Shown here: positions 26,848 through 34,771 of the stretch, in pieces
How the letters are laid out: each line of letters opens with the position of its first letter
Position numbering within the stretch: position 1 is the first letter of the stretch
Assembly: GCA_035626815.1 (NCBI GenBank)
Contig: DASPMY010000053.1
Location: forward strand, 1 to 53,732
Source of the DNA: Croceibacterium_A sp035626815
GTDB taxonomy: Bacteria > Pseudomonadota > Alphaproteobacteria > Sphingomonadales > Sphingomonadaceae
Direction: 5' to 3'
Length of the DNA stretch: 53,732 nucleotides
Translations under genes and position numbers: made by a program
The notes under the pieces: model-generated
What the model saw: only the letters and a program-made list of their open reading frames with translations
Database searches by the model: none
What the model was told of the DNA's origin: nothing

Positions 26848-27285
26848 TCAGGCGAGCGGCTGCTCGGCGACGGTTTCGCCTGCCGGCACCGCGGCCATGT
26901 TCATCCAGACGTTTTCCCAGATGTGGCCGTCGGGGTCCTCGAAGCTGCGGCCGTACATGAAGCCGAGGTCCTGCTTCGGCGTCGGGTCGGCCGTGCCGCC
27001 GGCGGCGACGGCGCGGGCAACGATCGCCTCGACCGTGTCCGCGCTGTCGTGGCCGAGGCACAGCAGCACCTGGGCGCTGGCGTGCGCGTCGGCGATCGCC
27101 TTGGAGGTGAAGGTCCGCCAGAACTCGTGGCGCAGCAGCATGACCACGATCGCGTCGGACCACATCATCGCCGCCGCCTGGTCGTTGGTGAACTGCGGTT
27201 TGTTGGCGAAGCCGACCGCTTCGTAAAAGCGCATCGACGCCGGAAGGTCGGTCACCGGCAGGTTCACGAAGATCGTCTTGGCCAT
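26848..27285 (-). CDS. VOC family protein (lactoylglutathione-lyase-like)
   Basis: 145 aa single VOC domain: FVNLPVTDLPASMRFYEAVGF at the N-terminus, MMWSDAIVVMLLRHEFW, SFEDPDGHIWENVWMN at the C-terminus with the usual Glu ligand position (HIWE). Similar to the 'glyoxalase/extradiol dioxygenase-like' proteins often placed beside HxlR genes. Divergent from the HxlR regulator across 81 bp, hence a candidate target of it. It is the first gene of the minus-strand run down to 24496. Confidence 0.88.
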   Translation of the reverse strand: MAKTIFVNLPVTDLPASMRFYEAVGFANKPQFTNDQAAAMMWSDAIVVMLLRHEFWRTFTSKAIADAHASAQVLLCLGHDSADTVEAIVARAVAAGGTADPTPKQDLGFMYGRSFEDPDGHIWENVWMNMAAVPAGETVAEQPLA

Positions 27286-27350
27286 CCCGGCTCTCCTCCT
27301 CGGCGGTCGCTTGTCTCGCGACTCGGCGCTTGCGATTCGTGGACCAATGC

Positions 27351-27365
27351 GTTACTAAAAGCAAC
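27351..27365. promoter_or_regulatory. Near-perfect palindrome covering the HxlR-gene translation start region
   Basis: GTTACTAAAAGCAAC: GTTACT and AGCAAC are inverted repeats with one mismatch around AAA. It ends one base before the ATG of the HxlR gene, where a ribosome-binding site would be expected, and lies within the 81-bp divergent gap to the VOC gene. Likely autoregulatory operator (inference). Confidence 0.5.
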
Positions 27366-27366
27366 T

Positions 27367-28059
27367 ATGAAGTTACCGAAGGAAACCAAGTCGCTCGCGG
27401 ATCACGGAAAATGGTACCGCGACGCCTGCGGCACCGCCTTCGCGATGGAGCTGGTCGGCGAGCGCTGGTCGATGCTGATCATACGCGAGCTGATGCTGGG
27501 CGGCAGGCGGTTTTCCGACTTGCGCGCCAGCCTGCCCGGGATTTCCGCCAAAGTGCTGACCGAGCGGCTCGCCGGGCTCGAGCAGGCCGGCGTCCTCGTC
27601 AGGCGCAAGCTGCCGCCGCCGGCGGCCAGCCAGGTCTACGAGCTGACCGAATGGGGCTACCTCGCCGAGCCGGCGATCCAGGAGCTCGGCCGCTGGGCCG
27701 CGCGCTCGCCCGGGCACGACGCCAGGCTGCCGCTGTCGCCGGTCAGCTTCATGCTGTCGATGCGGACGATGATCGACAAGCAGGCGGCCCCGTCGCTGTC
27801 CGGCACGATCGGCTTCGAGACCGGCGGCGAGAGCTTCGTCGGCCGCCTCGCCGGCGGCGAGCTGCCGATCGAGCGCGGCCCAACCGCGGGCGCCGACGCG
27901 GTGTTCCGCGCCGCCACCCCGATGGAGCTCGCCGCGCTGTTCTACGGCAAGGTGCCGCCCGGCGAATGGGAGCGCGGGGAGGGCCGCCGGATCGACGGCG
28001 ACCGCGTCCTCGCCCGGCGCTTCCTCGACTTGTTCCGCTTGCCGGAGAAGGTCGGTTAG
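27367..28059 (+). CDS. HxlR-family winged-helix regulator with SCP2-like C-terminal domain
   Basis: 230 aa. Residues ~15-115 form the HxlR winged helix: CGTAFAMELVGERWSMLIIRELMLGG, RRFSDLRASLPGISAKVLTERL, GLEQAGVLVRRKLPPP, YELTEWGYLAEPAI (given in parts). C21 is the N-terminal Cys used for redox or electrophile sensing in YodB and HypR. The extra ~100 C-terminal residues (FVGRLAGGELPIERG, DAVFRAATPMELAALFYG) look like an SCP2 sterol-carrier domain, which could bind a hydrophobic ligand. No Shine-Dalgarno precedes the ATG. The stop interlocks with that of the convergent GST 4 gene (TTAG). Confidence 0.87.
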   Translation: MKLPKETKSLADHGKWYRDACGTAFAMELVGERWSMLIIRELMLGGRRFSDLRASLPGISAKVLTERLAGLEQAGVLVRRKLPPPAASQVYELTEWGYLAEPAIQELGRWAARSPGHDARLPLSPVSFMLSMRTMIDKQAAPSLSGTIGFETGGESFVGRLAGGELPIERGPTAGADAVFRAATPMELAALFYGKVPPGEWERGEGRRIDGDRVLARRFLDLFRLPEKVG

Positions 28060-28694
28060 CCGGCCAGCGCCCTGAACACCCCGTCCTCGATCGCCGCCGC
28101 GGCCTGCCAGCCGGGACGCGAGCGGACCCGCCCGAACCATGCGGCGAGCCGCGGATAGGCCTGGCCGTCGAGCTCCCAGCCGGCATAGCCGAGCGTGCGG
28201 ATGACCGAGGCGACGGAGATGTCCCCGACCGAGAAATCGCCGTCGAGCCAGCCGTCGCCGGCGACACCGTCGAGATAGGCCAGCGGCTTCTTGATCGCTT
28301 CCTCGGCGGCCTGCGCCGCCGCCTCGTCGCCCTCGGTGCCGAAGATGCGCGGGCGCAGGAAGCGGTTGAGCACGATCGGCGCTCCGGCGGGCGTCAGCAC
28401 GGTATCGGCGACTTCCTCGAACCACACCGCCCGGGCGCGCGCTTCGGGCGCCGCGGGCAGCAGCGCCGGCTCGGGATAGCGGGCGTCGAGGTAAGTGACG
28501 ATGGCGGTCGAGTCCGCGATCGCGAAGTCGCCGTCGCGGAACGCCGGGATCTTCCCGAACGGGCTGATCGCCGCGAACTCCGCGTCGGGCTGCGCCGGAT
28601 TGCTCGGCACCAGCTCGGCCTCGAGGCCTTTCTCGTGCACCGCCACCAGCACCTTGCGGACGAACGGCGACAGCGGAAATCCGTAGATCTTCAT
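28056..28694 (-). CDS. Glutathione S-transferase-like protein 4
   Basis: 212 aa. N-terminal fold MKIYGFPLSPFVRKVLVAV, ISPFGKIPAFRDGDFAIADS, TAIVTYLDARYPEPALLP; the Ser in PLSPFVRK is the probable thiol-activating residue, with D-S in the position of the gamma-Glu contact. C-terminal helices include WLDGDFSVGDISVASV. ATG at 28694. It is the right-hand end of the detoxification gene block and convergent with the HxlR gene. Confidence 0.88.
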   Translation of the reverse strand: MKIYGFPLSPFVRKVLVAVHEKGLEAELVPSNPAQPDAEFAAISPFGKIPAFRDGDFAIADSTAIVTYLDARYPEPALLPAAPEARARAVWFEEVADTVLTPAGAPIVLNRFLRPRIFGTEGDEAAAQAAEEAIKKPLAYLDGVAGDGWLDGDFSVGDISVASVIRTLGYAGWELDGQAYPRLAAWFGRVRSRPGWQAAAAIEDGVFRALAG

Positions 28695-28772
28695 GGGTCC
28701 GATTTCTCCCCTGGCGAGCTTGGCCTTTGCTTGTTGCAGCCGTAAAGCGGCGCGTCTAGGCACCCCTTCGCA

Positions 28773-29756
28773 ATGAACGAGATGAGCAGCACCCACGGCG
28801 ATTCCCGCACCGCGATGACCGCGCCGGACCGCGAGGTCTCGGTGCGCGAGGCGTTCGGGATCGACAGCGACATGATGGTGCCGGCGTTCTCCAAGGCCGA
28901 CGAGCGCGTGCCCGACGTCGACGAGGCCTACGTGTTCGATCCGGACACCACGCTGGCGATCCTCGCCGGGTTCGCGTTCAACCGCCGGGTGATGGTGCAG
29001 GGCTACCACGGCACCGGCAAGTCGACCCACATCGAGCAGGTCGCCGCGCGGCTCAGCTGGCCGTGTATCCGCATCAACCTCGATGCGCACATCAGCCGCA
29101 TCGACCTGATCGGCCGCGACGCGATCGTGCTGCGCGACGGGCTGCAGGTCACTGAGTTCCGCGAGGGCCTGCTGCCGTGGGCGCTGCAGCACCCGGTCGC
29201 GCTGGTGTTCGACGAGTACGACGCCGGCCGGCCGGACGTGATGTTCGTCATCCAGCGCGTGCTCGAGACCGAAGGCAAGCTGACGCTGCTCGACCAGAAC
29301 CGGGTGATCCGCCCGAACCCGTGGTTCCGCCTGTTCTCGACCGCCAACACGGTCGGGCTCGGCGACACCAGCGGGCTCTATCACGGCACCCAGGCGATCA
29401 ACCAGGGCCAGATGGACCGCTGGAACATCGTCACCGCGCTCAACTACCTGCCGCAGGAGACCGAGCAGCAGATCGTCGCCGCCAAGTCCGGGATCGAGCC
29501 GAAGCTGATCGCCGACATGGTCCGCGTCGCCGACTTGACCCGCCAAGGCTTCATCGGCGGCGACATCTCGACCGTGATGAGCCCGCGCACGGTGATCACC
29601 TGGGCCCAGAACGCCGAAATCTTCGGCGACCCCGGCTTCGCCTTCCGCCTCACGTTCCTCAACAAGTGCGACGAGGCCGAGCGGATGCTGGTGGCCGAAT
29701 ACTACCAGCGCGTGTTCGGGGTGGAGCTGCCTGAGAGCGTGGTCGGGAAGGGGTAG
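28773..29756 (+). CDS. cobS: CobS-like AAA+ ATPase (cobaltochelatase subunit type)
   Basis: 327 aa MoxR/CobS-type AAA+ protein. Walker A GYHGTGKST at 77-85, Walker B VALVFDEYD near 145-153, sensor region FRLFSTANTVGLGDTSG, second region of homology SPRTVITWAQNA. In aerobic cobalamin synthesis CobS and CobT form the ATPase part of cobaltochelatase with CobN. Sphingomonads often keep cobS and cobT homologues without the full pathway, so its role may differ. No CobT-like VWA gene is nearby in this window. An upstream J-domain neighbour is expected but is separated by the island at 20.9-28.7 kb. Confidence 0.92.
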   Translation: MNEMSSTHGDSRTAMTAPDREVSVREAFGIDSDMMVPAFSKADERVPDVDEAYVFDPDTTLAILAGFAFNRRVMVQGYHGTGKSTHIEQVAARLSWPCIRINLDAHISRIDLIGRDAIVLRDGLQVTEFREGLLPWALQHPVALVFDEYDAGRPDVMFVIQRVLETEGKLTLLDQNRVIRPNPWFRLFSTANTVGLGDTSGLYHGTQAINQGQMDRWNIVTALNYLPQETEQQIVAAKSGIEPKLIADMVRVADLTRQGFIGGDISTVMSPRTVITWAQNAEIFGDPGFAFRLTFLNKCDEAERMLVAEYYQRVFGVELPESVVGKG

Positions 29757-29773
29757 CTTCCCTGTTGGAATAG

Positions 29774-29802
29774 CTGGCCCCGGAACAAGTCCGGGCTGAC
29801 GA
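29774..29802 (-). repeat. Dispersed hairpin repeat (ACTTGTT family)
   Basis: On the minus strand it reads TCGTCAGCCCGGACTTGTT followed by CCGGGGCC, a short hairpin (stem 29779-29784 with 29790-29795). It shares the TCGTCA..C..ACTTGTT..GGG core with the two hairpins at 36303-36450. It fills the gap between the convergent cobS and dioxygenase genes and may help terminate both. Confidence 0.6.
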
Positions 29803-29807
29803 GGGGG

Positions 29808-30722
29808 CTAGGTCGCCTTCGCCGGCTCGCTCAGCATCTGCAGGCTCAGCCCGGCGGGGATCGCGCTCCGGTCCTCGCCCGCCTCGTTCACCGTCGCGCG
29901 GCGCATGTCGCGCTTGTGGCGGCGGTAGTCGTAGGCGGTGCCGCGGTGGAGGGTGCAGCGGTTGTCCCAGATGAGGATGTCGCCCTGGCGCCATTGGTGG
30001 GCGTAGATGAAGCGCGGCCGGGTGGCGAAGGCGATCAGCTCCTCGATCAGCGCCTGGCTTTCGGCCTCGTCCATGCCGACGATCCGCTCGGTGTGCGCGC
30101 CGACGAACAGCGTCGGCCGGCCCGAGGCGCTGGTCCGCACCAGCGGGTGCTCGGCGCGCATGTACGGGGCCAGCGGGTTGCCGCTCTCGTCGACCTGCGC
30201 CCCGGCCTTGCGACGGCTGTGGAAGTAGTTGTGCCGGGCGGTGAGTCCGGCGATGCGGTCCTTCGTCTCCTGCGGCAGCGCGTCGTAGACCGCGCGCATG
30301 TCGATCGTCTCGGTCGCGCCGCCTTCGGGGGTGACGATGACACCGCGCAGCATCGACCACTTGCTCGGCAGGTCGTTGAAGCTGCTGTCGGCATGGAACA
30401 GCTCGTTGCCCTTGGAAATCTTCGCCCGCGGCGAATCCGGGTCGGCGATTTCGCCGTCGGGGCCGAGGTTGGAGACGTCGTAGAGCCCGTACGCCACCCG
30501 CCCGCCGTTGTGCGGCGTGGCGCCCGGCAGCTCGAGCGGGCCGAACGCGCGGGCGAAGGCAAGGTGCTGTTCATCGTCGATATGGCCCTGGTCGCGGATG
30601 CACAGCACCGCGTGTTCGCGCATCAGCTTCTCGACCGCATCGACCAGCTCTGCCGTCGGCTCGGCGGCGTCGGCGCCGACCAATTCGGCCGCGAACAACG
30701 GGTGCAGCGGGGTGACTTTCAC
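29808..30722 (-). CDS. TfdA/TauD-family Fe(II)/2-oxoglutarate dioxygenase
   Basis: 304 aa. Metal triad: H110 and D112 in NELFHADSSF and the distal His in NRCTLHRGTAYDY; RDMRRATV supplies the Arg that binds 2-oxoglutarate. SKWSMLRGVIVTPEGG and WDNRC are typical of the TfdA branch (2,4-D and other aryloxy or alkyl-sulfonate dioxygenases). The native substrate cannot be told from sequence. No transporter, taurine or phenoxyacetate genes are adjacent. ATG at 30722, divergent from the penicillin-binding protein gene. Confidence 0.9.
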   Translation of the reverse strand: MKVTPLHPLFAAELVGADAAEPTAELVDAVEKLMREHAVLCIRDQGHIDDEQHLAFARAFGPLELPGATPHNGGRVAYGLYDVSNLGPDGEIADPDSPRAKISKGNELFHADSSFNDLPSKWSMLRGVIVTPEGGATETIDMRAVYDALPQETKDRIAGLTARHNYFHSRRKAGAQVDESGNPLAPYMRAEHPLVRTSASGRPTLFVGAHTERIVGMDEAESQALIEELIAFATRPRFIYAHQWRQGDILIWDNRCTLHRGTAYDYRRHKRDMRRATVNEAGEDRSAIPAGLSLQMLSEPAKAT

Positions 30723-30740
30723 GGTGTGGCCTCGCCTGCC

Positions 30741-30791
30741 AACTCTTGTTAGCGTGCGAGCCTAGCCGGGGACCGGCGCCATGCAAGAGTT
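30741..30791. promoter_or_regulatory. Inverted repeat between dioxygenase and PBP genes
   Basis: AACTCTTG (30741-30748) and CAAGAGTT (30784-30791) are perfect 8-bp inverted arms 35 bp apart in the 111-bp divergent intergenic region; two more flanking C/G bases match with a one-base shift. The span could place a looping or dimeric regulator over both promoters. Weak evidence. Confidence 0.35.
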
Positions 30792-30833
30792 AGGCACTCG
30801 TCAAAGCTGTGTTGAGTCACTAATACAGTAGCC

Positions 30834-32984
30834 ATGGGCATCTGGGGCCGATCGAAACTGGCGGAGTCAGCGCCGGCGGCGGAGCCGAAGTATATTTCCT
30901 ACGGCCCGCTCTACGACGAGGACGGGCCGGGCGATCCCGAGTTCGGCGCCTGGCTCGACGAGAAGCTCGGGCTCCATCCGCGCAGCGGGCCGGCGGAGGA
31001 CGTCGAGCCGCCGGCGCCGCCCGGGCGCCGGACCCGCTGGTGGTGGATCAAGCGCGGGTTGCTCGCCTTCGCCGCGGCGTTCGTGCTGCTGCTCGGCTGG
31101 CTGGCGATCACCGCGCCGCTGTCGAAGTCGCTCCAGCCGATCGCCCCGCCGCAGATCACCCTGCTCGCCGCCGACGGCACGCCGATCGCGCGCAACGGGG
31201 CGATCGTCGACCAGCCGGTCAAGGTCGCCGAGCTGCCGCCGCACGTGGCGCAGGCGTTCCTGGCGATCGAGGACCGGCGGTTCTACGACCACTGGGGCGT
31301 CGATCCGCGCGGCATCGCCCGCGCGGCGTGGTCGAACCTGACCACCGGGCGCACCCAGGGCGGCAGCACGATCACCCAGCAGCTCGCCAAGTTCACCTTC
31401 CTCACCCCCGAGCAGAGCCTCGGCCGCAAGGCGCGCGAGGCGCTGATCGCGTTCTGGCTCGAGGCCTGGCTGACCAAGGACGAGATCCTCGAGCGCTACC
31501 TGTCGAACGCCTATTTCGGCGACAACGTCTACGGCCTGCGCGCCGCCTCGCTGCACTATTTCTACCGCAAGCCGGAGAACCTGAAGCCCGAGCAGGCGGC
31601 GATGCTCGCCGGGCTGCTGCAGGCGCCAAGCCGCCTCGCTCCGACCAACAATCCCGATCTCGCCGAGAAGCGCATGCGGCTGGTGCTGCGCTCGATGGTC
31701 GAGGCGGGGTACCTGACGGCGGCGCAAGCCGAGGCGCTGCCGACGCCGCAGATCGACGTGCGGACCCAGAACGACCTGCCGACCGGCACGTATTTCGCCG
31801 ACTGGGCGCTGCCCGAGGCGCGGGCGCGCACCGGGGCGAGCTATTCGCGGCAGACCGTGCGCACCACGCTCGATTCGCGGCTGCAGGCGGCGGCGCGCCG
31901 CGCGGTCGAGCGGGCGGCGCTGGGCGAGGCGCAAGTCGCGCTGGTGGCGATGCGCCCGACCGGCGAGGTCGTGGCGATGATCGGCGGCACCGACTACGCC
32001 GAATCGCCGTTCAACCGCGCCACCCAAGCCCGCCGCCAGCCGGGCTCGACGTTCAAGCTGTTCGTCTACCTCGCCGCGCTCGACGCCGGGTGGGAGCCCG
32101 GCGACACGATCTCCAACCTGCCGATCGAGCGCGGCGCCTACCGGCCGCGCAACGCCGGCGGGGCCTATTCCGACAGCATCACCCTGGCCGAAGCCTTCGC
32201 CCGCTCGAGCAACGTCGCCGCGGTGCGGCTGTGGAGCGAGGTCGGCGACGAGGCGGTGATCGAGACGGCGCGCGACCTCGGCGTGCGCTCGCCGCTGGCC
32301 GAAGGCGACCCGAGCCTCGCGCTCGGCACCTCGACGATGACGCTGATGGAGCTGACCGCCGCTTACGCCGGGGTCGCCGCCAATGCCTTCCCGGTGAAGC
32401 CGACCGCCTTCGCGCGCGCGGAGCCGGGCTGGTTCGACAGCTGGTTCGACGGCCGCTCGAGCTTCTCCGACGACGAGCACGAGGCGATCGAGCGGATGCT
32501 GCGCCAGGCGATCAACCGCGGCACCGGGCGCGCGGCGATGCTCGACGGGCCGAACTTCGGCAAGACCGGCACCAGCCAGGACAACCGCGACGCGCTGTTC
32601 GTCGGCTATGCCGGCAACCTCGTCGTCGGGGTGTGGGTCGGCAACGACGATAACACCCCCCTCGCCGGCATCGCGGGCGGCGGGCTGCCGGCGCGCATCT
32701 GGCGCGACTTCATGCAGCAGGCGCTCGGCGAGCGCGCCACCCCGCGGCCGCGGCCGGCGGTCACCGCTGATCCGAGCGGCCCGGTGCAGCCGCAGGACGT
32801 GCCCGAGCTCGAGGACATCCCGCTCGGCGACGGCCGCACCACGCTCGGCATCGGCGAGGGCGAGGCGGTGCTGTCGACCGACATCGATGGCGTCCCTTTC
32901 GAGGTGACGCTCGACCGCAACGGCGTGAGGGTCGACCCGCGCAATCGCGAGCCTGATGCGGAGCCGGCCGAGCCGGTCGAATAA
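30834..32984 (+). CDS. Class A penicillin-binding protein (PBP1A-like)
   Basis: 716 aa bifunctional peptidoglycan synthase. A ~70-residue cytoplasmic N-terminus rich in Pro and acidic residues precedes one membrane helix (~75-93). The GT51 transglycosylase domain has catalytic E146 in AIEDRRFYDHWGVDPRG and GGSTITQQLAK (177-186). The transpeptidase domain has S405 and K408 in PGSTFKLF, SSN at 458-460 and KTG at 577-579 (GKTGTSQ). The acidic, Pro-rich tail after ~645 is not conserved. Growth and cell-wall synthesis in the periplasm. Ribosome-binding site before the ATG at 30834 is poor. A weak terminator follows. Confidence 0.94.
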   Translation: MGIWGRSKLAESAPAAEPKYISYGPLYDEDGPGDPEFGAWLDEKLGLHPRSGPAEDVEPPAPPGRRTRWWWIKRGLLAFAAAFVLLLGWLAITAPLSKSLQPIAPPQITLLAADGTPIARNGAIVDQPVKVAELPPHVAQAFLAIEDRRFYDHWGVDPRGIARAAWSNLTTGRTQGGSTITQQLAKFTFLTPEQSLGRKAREALIAFWLEAWLTKDEILERYLSNAYFGDNVYGLRAASLHYFYRKPENLKPEQAAMLAGLLQAPSRLAPTNNPDLAEKRMRLVLRSMVEAGYLTAAQAEALPTPQIDVRTQNDLPTGTYFADWALPEARARTGASYSRQTVRTTLDSRLQAAARRAVERAALGEAQVALVAMRPTGEVVAMIGGTDYAESPFNRATQARRQPGSTFKLFVYLAALDAGWEPGDTISNLPIERGAYRPRNAGGAYSDSITLAEAFARSSNVAAVRLWSEVGDEAVIETARDLGVRSPLAEGDPSLALGTSTMTLMELTAAYAGVAANAFPVKPTAFARAEPGWFDSWFDGRSSFSDDEHEAIERMLRQAINRGTGRAAMLDGPNFGKTGTSQDNRDALFVGYAGNLVVGVWVGNDDNTPLAGIAGGGLPARIWRDFMQQALGERATPRPRPAVTADPSGPVQPQDVPELEDIPLGDGRTTLGIGEGEAVLSTDIDGVPFEVTLDRNGVRVDPRNREPDAEPAEPVE

Positions 32985-32985
32985 G

Positions 32986-33010
32986 CCCTCCCCGGGACGG
33001 CGGAGGGTTT
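32986..33010 (+). terminator. Short hairpin terminator after the PBP gene
   Basis: Stem CCCTCC (32986-32991) with GGAGGG (33002-33007), 10-nt loop, followed by TTTCTC. It sits directly between the PBP stop and the stop of convergent truA at 33012. Short stem, so efficiency is uncertain. Confidence 0.5.
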
Positions 33011-33011
33011 C

Positions 33012-33755
33012 TCAATCGGGGTACCGCGCCTCGACGAAGTAGAGGCCTTCGGCCGGCGCGTTGAGGCCCAGCGCCGCCCGGTCGCGCGCTTCGAGCGCCT
33101 CGCCGACCCGCTCCTCGCGCCACTGGCCGAGGCCGACGAGCGCGAGCGTGCCAACGATCGAGCGGACCTGGTGGTGGAGGAAGCTGCGCGCCTCGGCCTC
33201 GACCAGCACTCGGTCGCCCTGGCGGCGCACCTCCAGCCGGTCGAGCGTCTTGAGCGGGCTCCGGGCCTGGCAGGCGACCGAGCGGAAGGTCGTGAAGTCG
33301 TGGTGGCCGACCAGCGCCTGCGCGGCGCGGTGCATCGCCGCCTCGTCGAGCGGGCGGGCGACGTGCCACGCCCGGCCGCGATCGAGCGTCAGCGGCGCGC
33401 GGCGGTTGGCGATGCGGTATTGGTACTTGCGGCCGGTGCACGAGAACCGGGCGTGCCAGTCGTCGGGCCTGGTCTCGCAGGCGATCACCGCGATCGGCGC
33501 CGGCCGCAGCCGGGCGTTGAGCGCTTCCATCAGGCGGAACGGCGTCAGCTTCTTGGCCACGTCGACGTGGCTGACCATCGCCAGCGCGTGAACCCCGCTG
33601 TCGGTGCGCCCGGCGGCGTGCATCGTCACCGCCTCGCCGGTGATCTCGAGCACCGCGCGCTCGACCGCTTCCTGCACCGACGGGCCGTGGCCCTGCCGCT
33701 GCAGCCCCATGAACGGGCCGCCGTCGAACTCGAGCGTGAGCGCGAAACGGGTCAT
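33012..33755 (-). CDS. truA: tRNA pseudouridine(38-40) synthase
   Basis: 247 aa; isomerises uridines 38-40 in the anticodon stem-loop. Catalytic Asp52 in HAAGRTDSGVHAL; other motifs DDWHARFSCTGRKYQYRI, HHDFTTFRS and ARSFLHHQVRSIVG. The near-N-terminal GLQRQ has Leu where most TruA have Trp or Phe. ATG at 33755. It follows fmt on the same strand across an 88-bp gap that carries a large hairpin repeat. Confidence 0.96.
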   Translation of the reverse strand: MTRFALTLEFDGGPFMGLQRQGHGPSVQEAVERAVLEITGEAVTMHAAGRTDSGVHALAMVSHVDVAKKLTPFRLMEALNARLRPAPIAVIACETRPDDWHARFSCTGRKYQYRIANRRAPLTLDRGRAWHVARPLDEAAMHRAAQALVGHHDFTTFRSVACQARSPLKTLDRLEVRRQGDRVLVEAEARSFLHHQVRSIVGTLALVGLGQWREERVGEALEARDRAALGLNAPAEGLYFVEARYPD

Positions 33756-33768
33756 GCTTTCCCCCTAA

Positions 33769-33835
33769 CCGTTCGTGTCGAGCGTAGTCGAGACACGCCG
33801 CGCCAACGTGTCTCGACTACGCTCGACACGAACGG
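33769..33835. repeat. 29-9-29 inverted repeat (GTGTCGAG hairpin element)
   Basis: Perfect 29-bp inverted arms (33769-33797 and 33807-33835) around a 9-nt loop, core GTGTCGAGCGTAGTCGAGAC. It lies between fmt and truA. A decayed copy with the same 29-9-29 spacing stands at 41429-41495 (22 and 23 of 29 positions conserved per arm). Typical of mobilised palindromic elements; strong RNA hairpin expected in the fmt-truA transcript. Confidence 0.92.
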
Positions 33836-33843
33836 GGGTGGTT

Positions 33844-34749
33844 TCAACGGAGAACAGTCCCCGCCGGCACCGGCTTGCCGCGGAGGAACTCGGCCGCGCT
33901 CATCGCCGGCTTGCCGGCGCGCTGGAGGGTCACCGCGCGCAGCGCGGCGTCGCCGCAGGCGATCGTCAGCTCCTCGTCGAGCACCGTTCCCGGCGCGCCG
34001 TTGACGCCGATCACGCGCGCCTTCAGCAGCTTGACCCGCTCGCCGTCGAGCTCGAGCCACGAGCCGGGGAACGGCGCGAACGCGCGCACCTCGCGCTCGA
34101 TCAGCTCCGCGGGCTTCGACCAGTCGATGCGCGCCTCGGCCTTGTCGATCTTCGGCGCGTAAGTCGCGCCCAATTCCGGCTGCGGCTCGGGCTTGAGCTG
34201 ACCTAGCTGCGCGAGCGTGGCGACCATCAGCCGGGCGCCGATCTCGGCCAGCTCGGCGTGAAGCTCGCCGCTGGTCTTGTCCTCGACGGGAACGCGCGCG
34301 GTCGCCAGCATCGGCCCGGTGTCGAGCCCCGCCTCGATGCGCATGATGGTGACGCCGGTGACATGATCGCCGGCGAGGATCGCGCGCTGGATCGGCGCCG
34401 CCCCGCGCCAGCGCGGCAGCAGCGAGGCGTGGACATTGAGGCAGCCCATCGGCGGGCCGGCGAGGAGCGGGGCCGGCAGCATCAGCCCGTAGGCCACGAC
34501 CACCGCGACGTCGGGCGCGAGCGCAAAGAAGTTGGCCTGCGCGTCCATGTCGCGCAGCGTGTCGGGATGACAGACGGCGATGCCGAGCGCCTCGGCGGCC
34601 TGGTGGACCGGCGAGTGGCGCAACTGCTTGCCGCGGCCGGCGGGGCGAGGCGGCTGGGTATAGGCGGCGGGGATGTCATGCCCGGCCTCGTGCAGCGCGA
34701 GCAGCGTCGGGACGGCGAAGGCCGGCGTGCCCATGAAGACAATCCGCAT
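33844..34749 (-). CDS. fmt: Methionyl-tRNA formyltransferase
   Basis: 301 aa; formylates initiator Met-tRNA using 10-formyl-THF. MRIVFMGTPAFAVPTLLAL at the N-terminus, then NVHASLLPRWRGAAPIQRAI with the formyl-transfer His, GLDTGPML with the catalytic Asp, and the C-terminal OB-like tRNA-binding domain (TYAPKIDKAEARIDWSK, VRAFAPFPGSW). ATG at 34749, chosen by family. Divergent from recR with 22 bp between starts. Works with def, 1 kb away, in N-terminal formyl-Met cycle; fhs at 36481 makes its formyl donor. Confidence 0.97.
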   Translation of the reverse strand: MRIVFMGTPAFAVPTLLALHEAGHDIPAAYTQPPRPAGRGKQLRHSPVHQAAEALGIAVCHPDTLRDMDAQANFFALAPDVAVVVAYGLMLPAPLLAGPPMGCLNVHASLLPRWRGAAPIQRAILAGDHVTGVTIMRIEAGLDTGPMLATARVPVEDKTSGELHAELAEIGARLMVATLAQLGQLKPEPQPELGATYAPKIDKAEARIDWSKPAELIEREVRAFAPFPGSWLELDGERVKLLKARVIGVNGAPGTVLDEELTIACGDAALRAVTLQRAGKPAMSAAEFLRGKPVPAGTVLR

Positions 34750-34771
34750 AGTTCCGGATAAGGGTCGAGGC

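Noticed and set aside
20925..28694. The block as a prophage or integrative element
   Set aside because: No integrase, transposase, phage gene, tRNA end or direct-repeat boundary seen; only the gene content and broken neighbourhood suggest acquisition.
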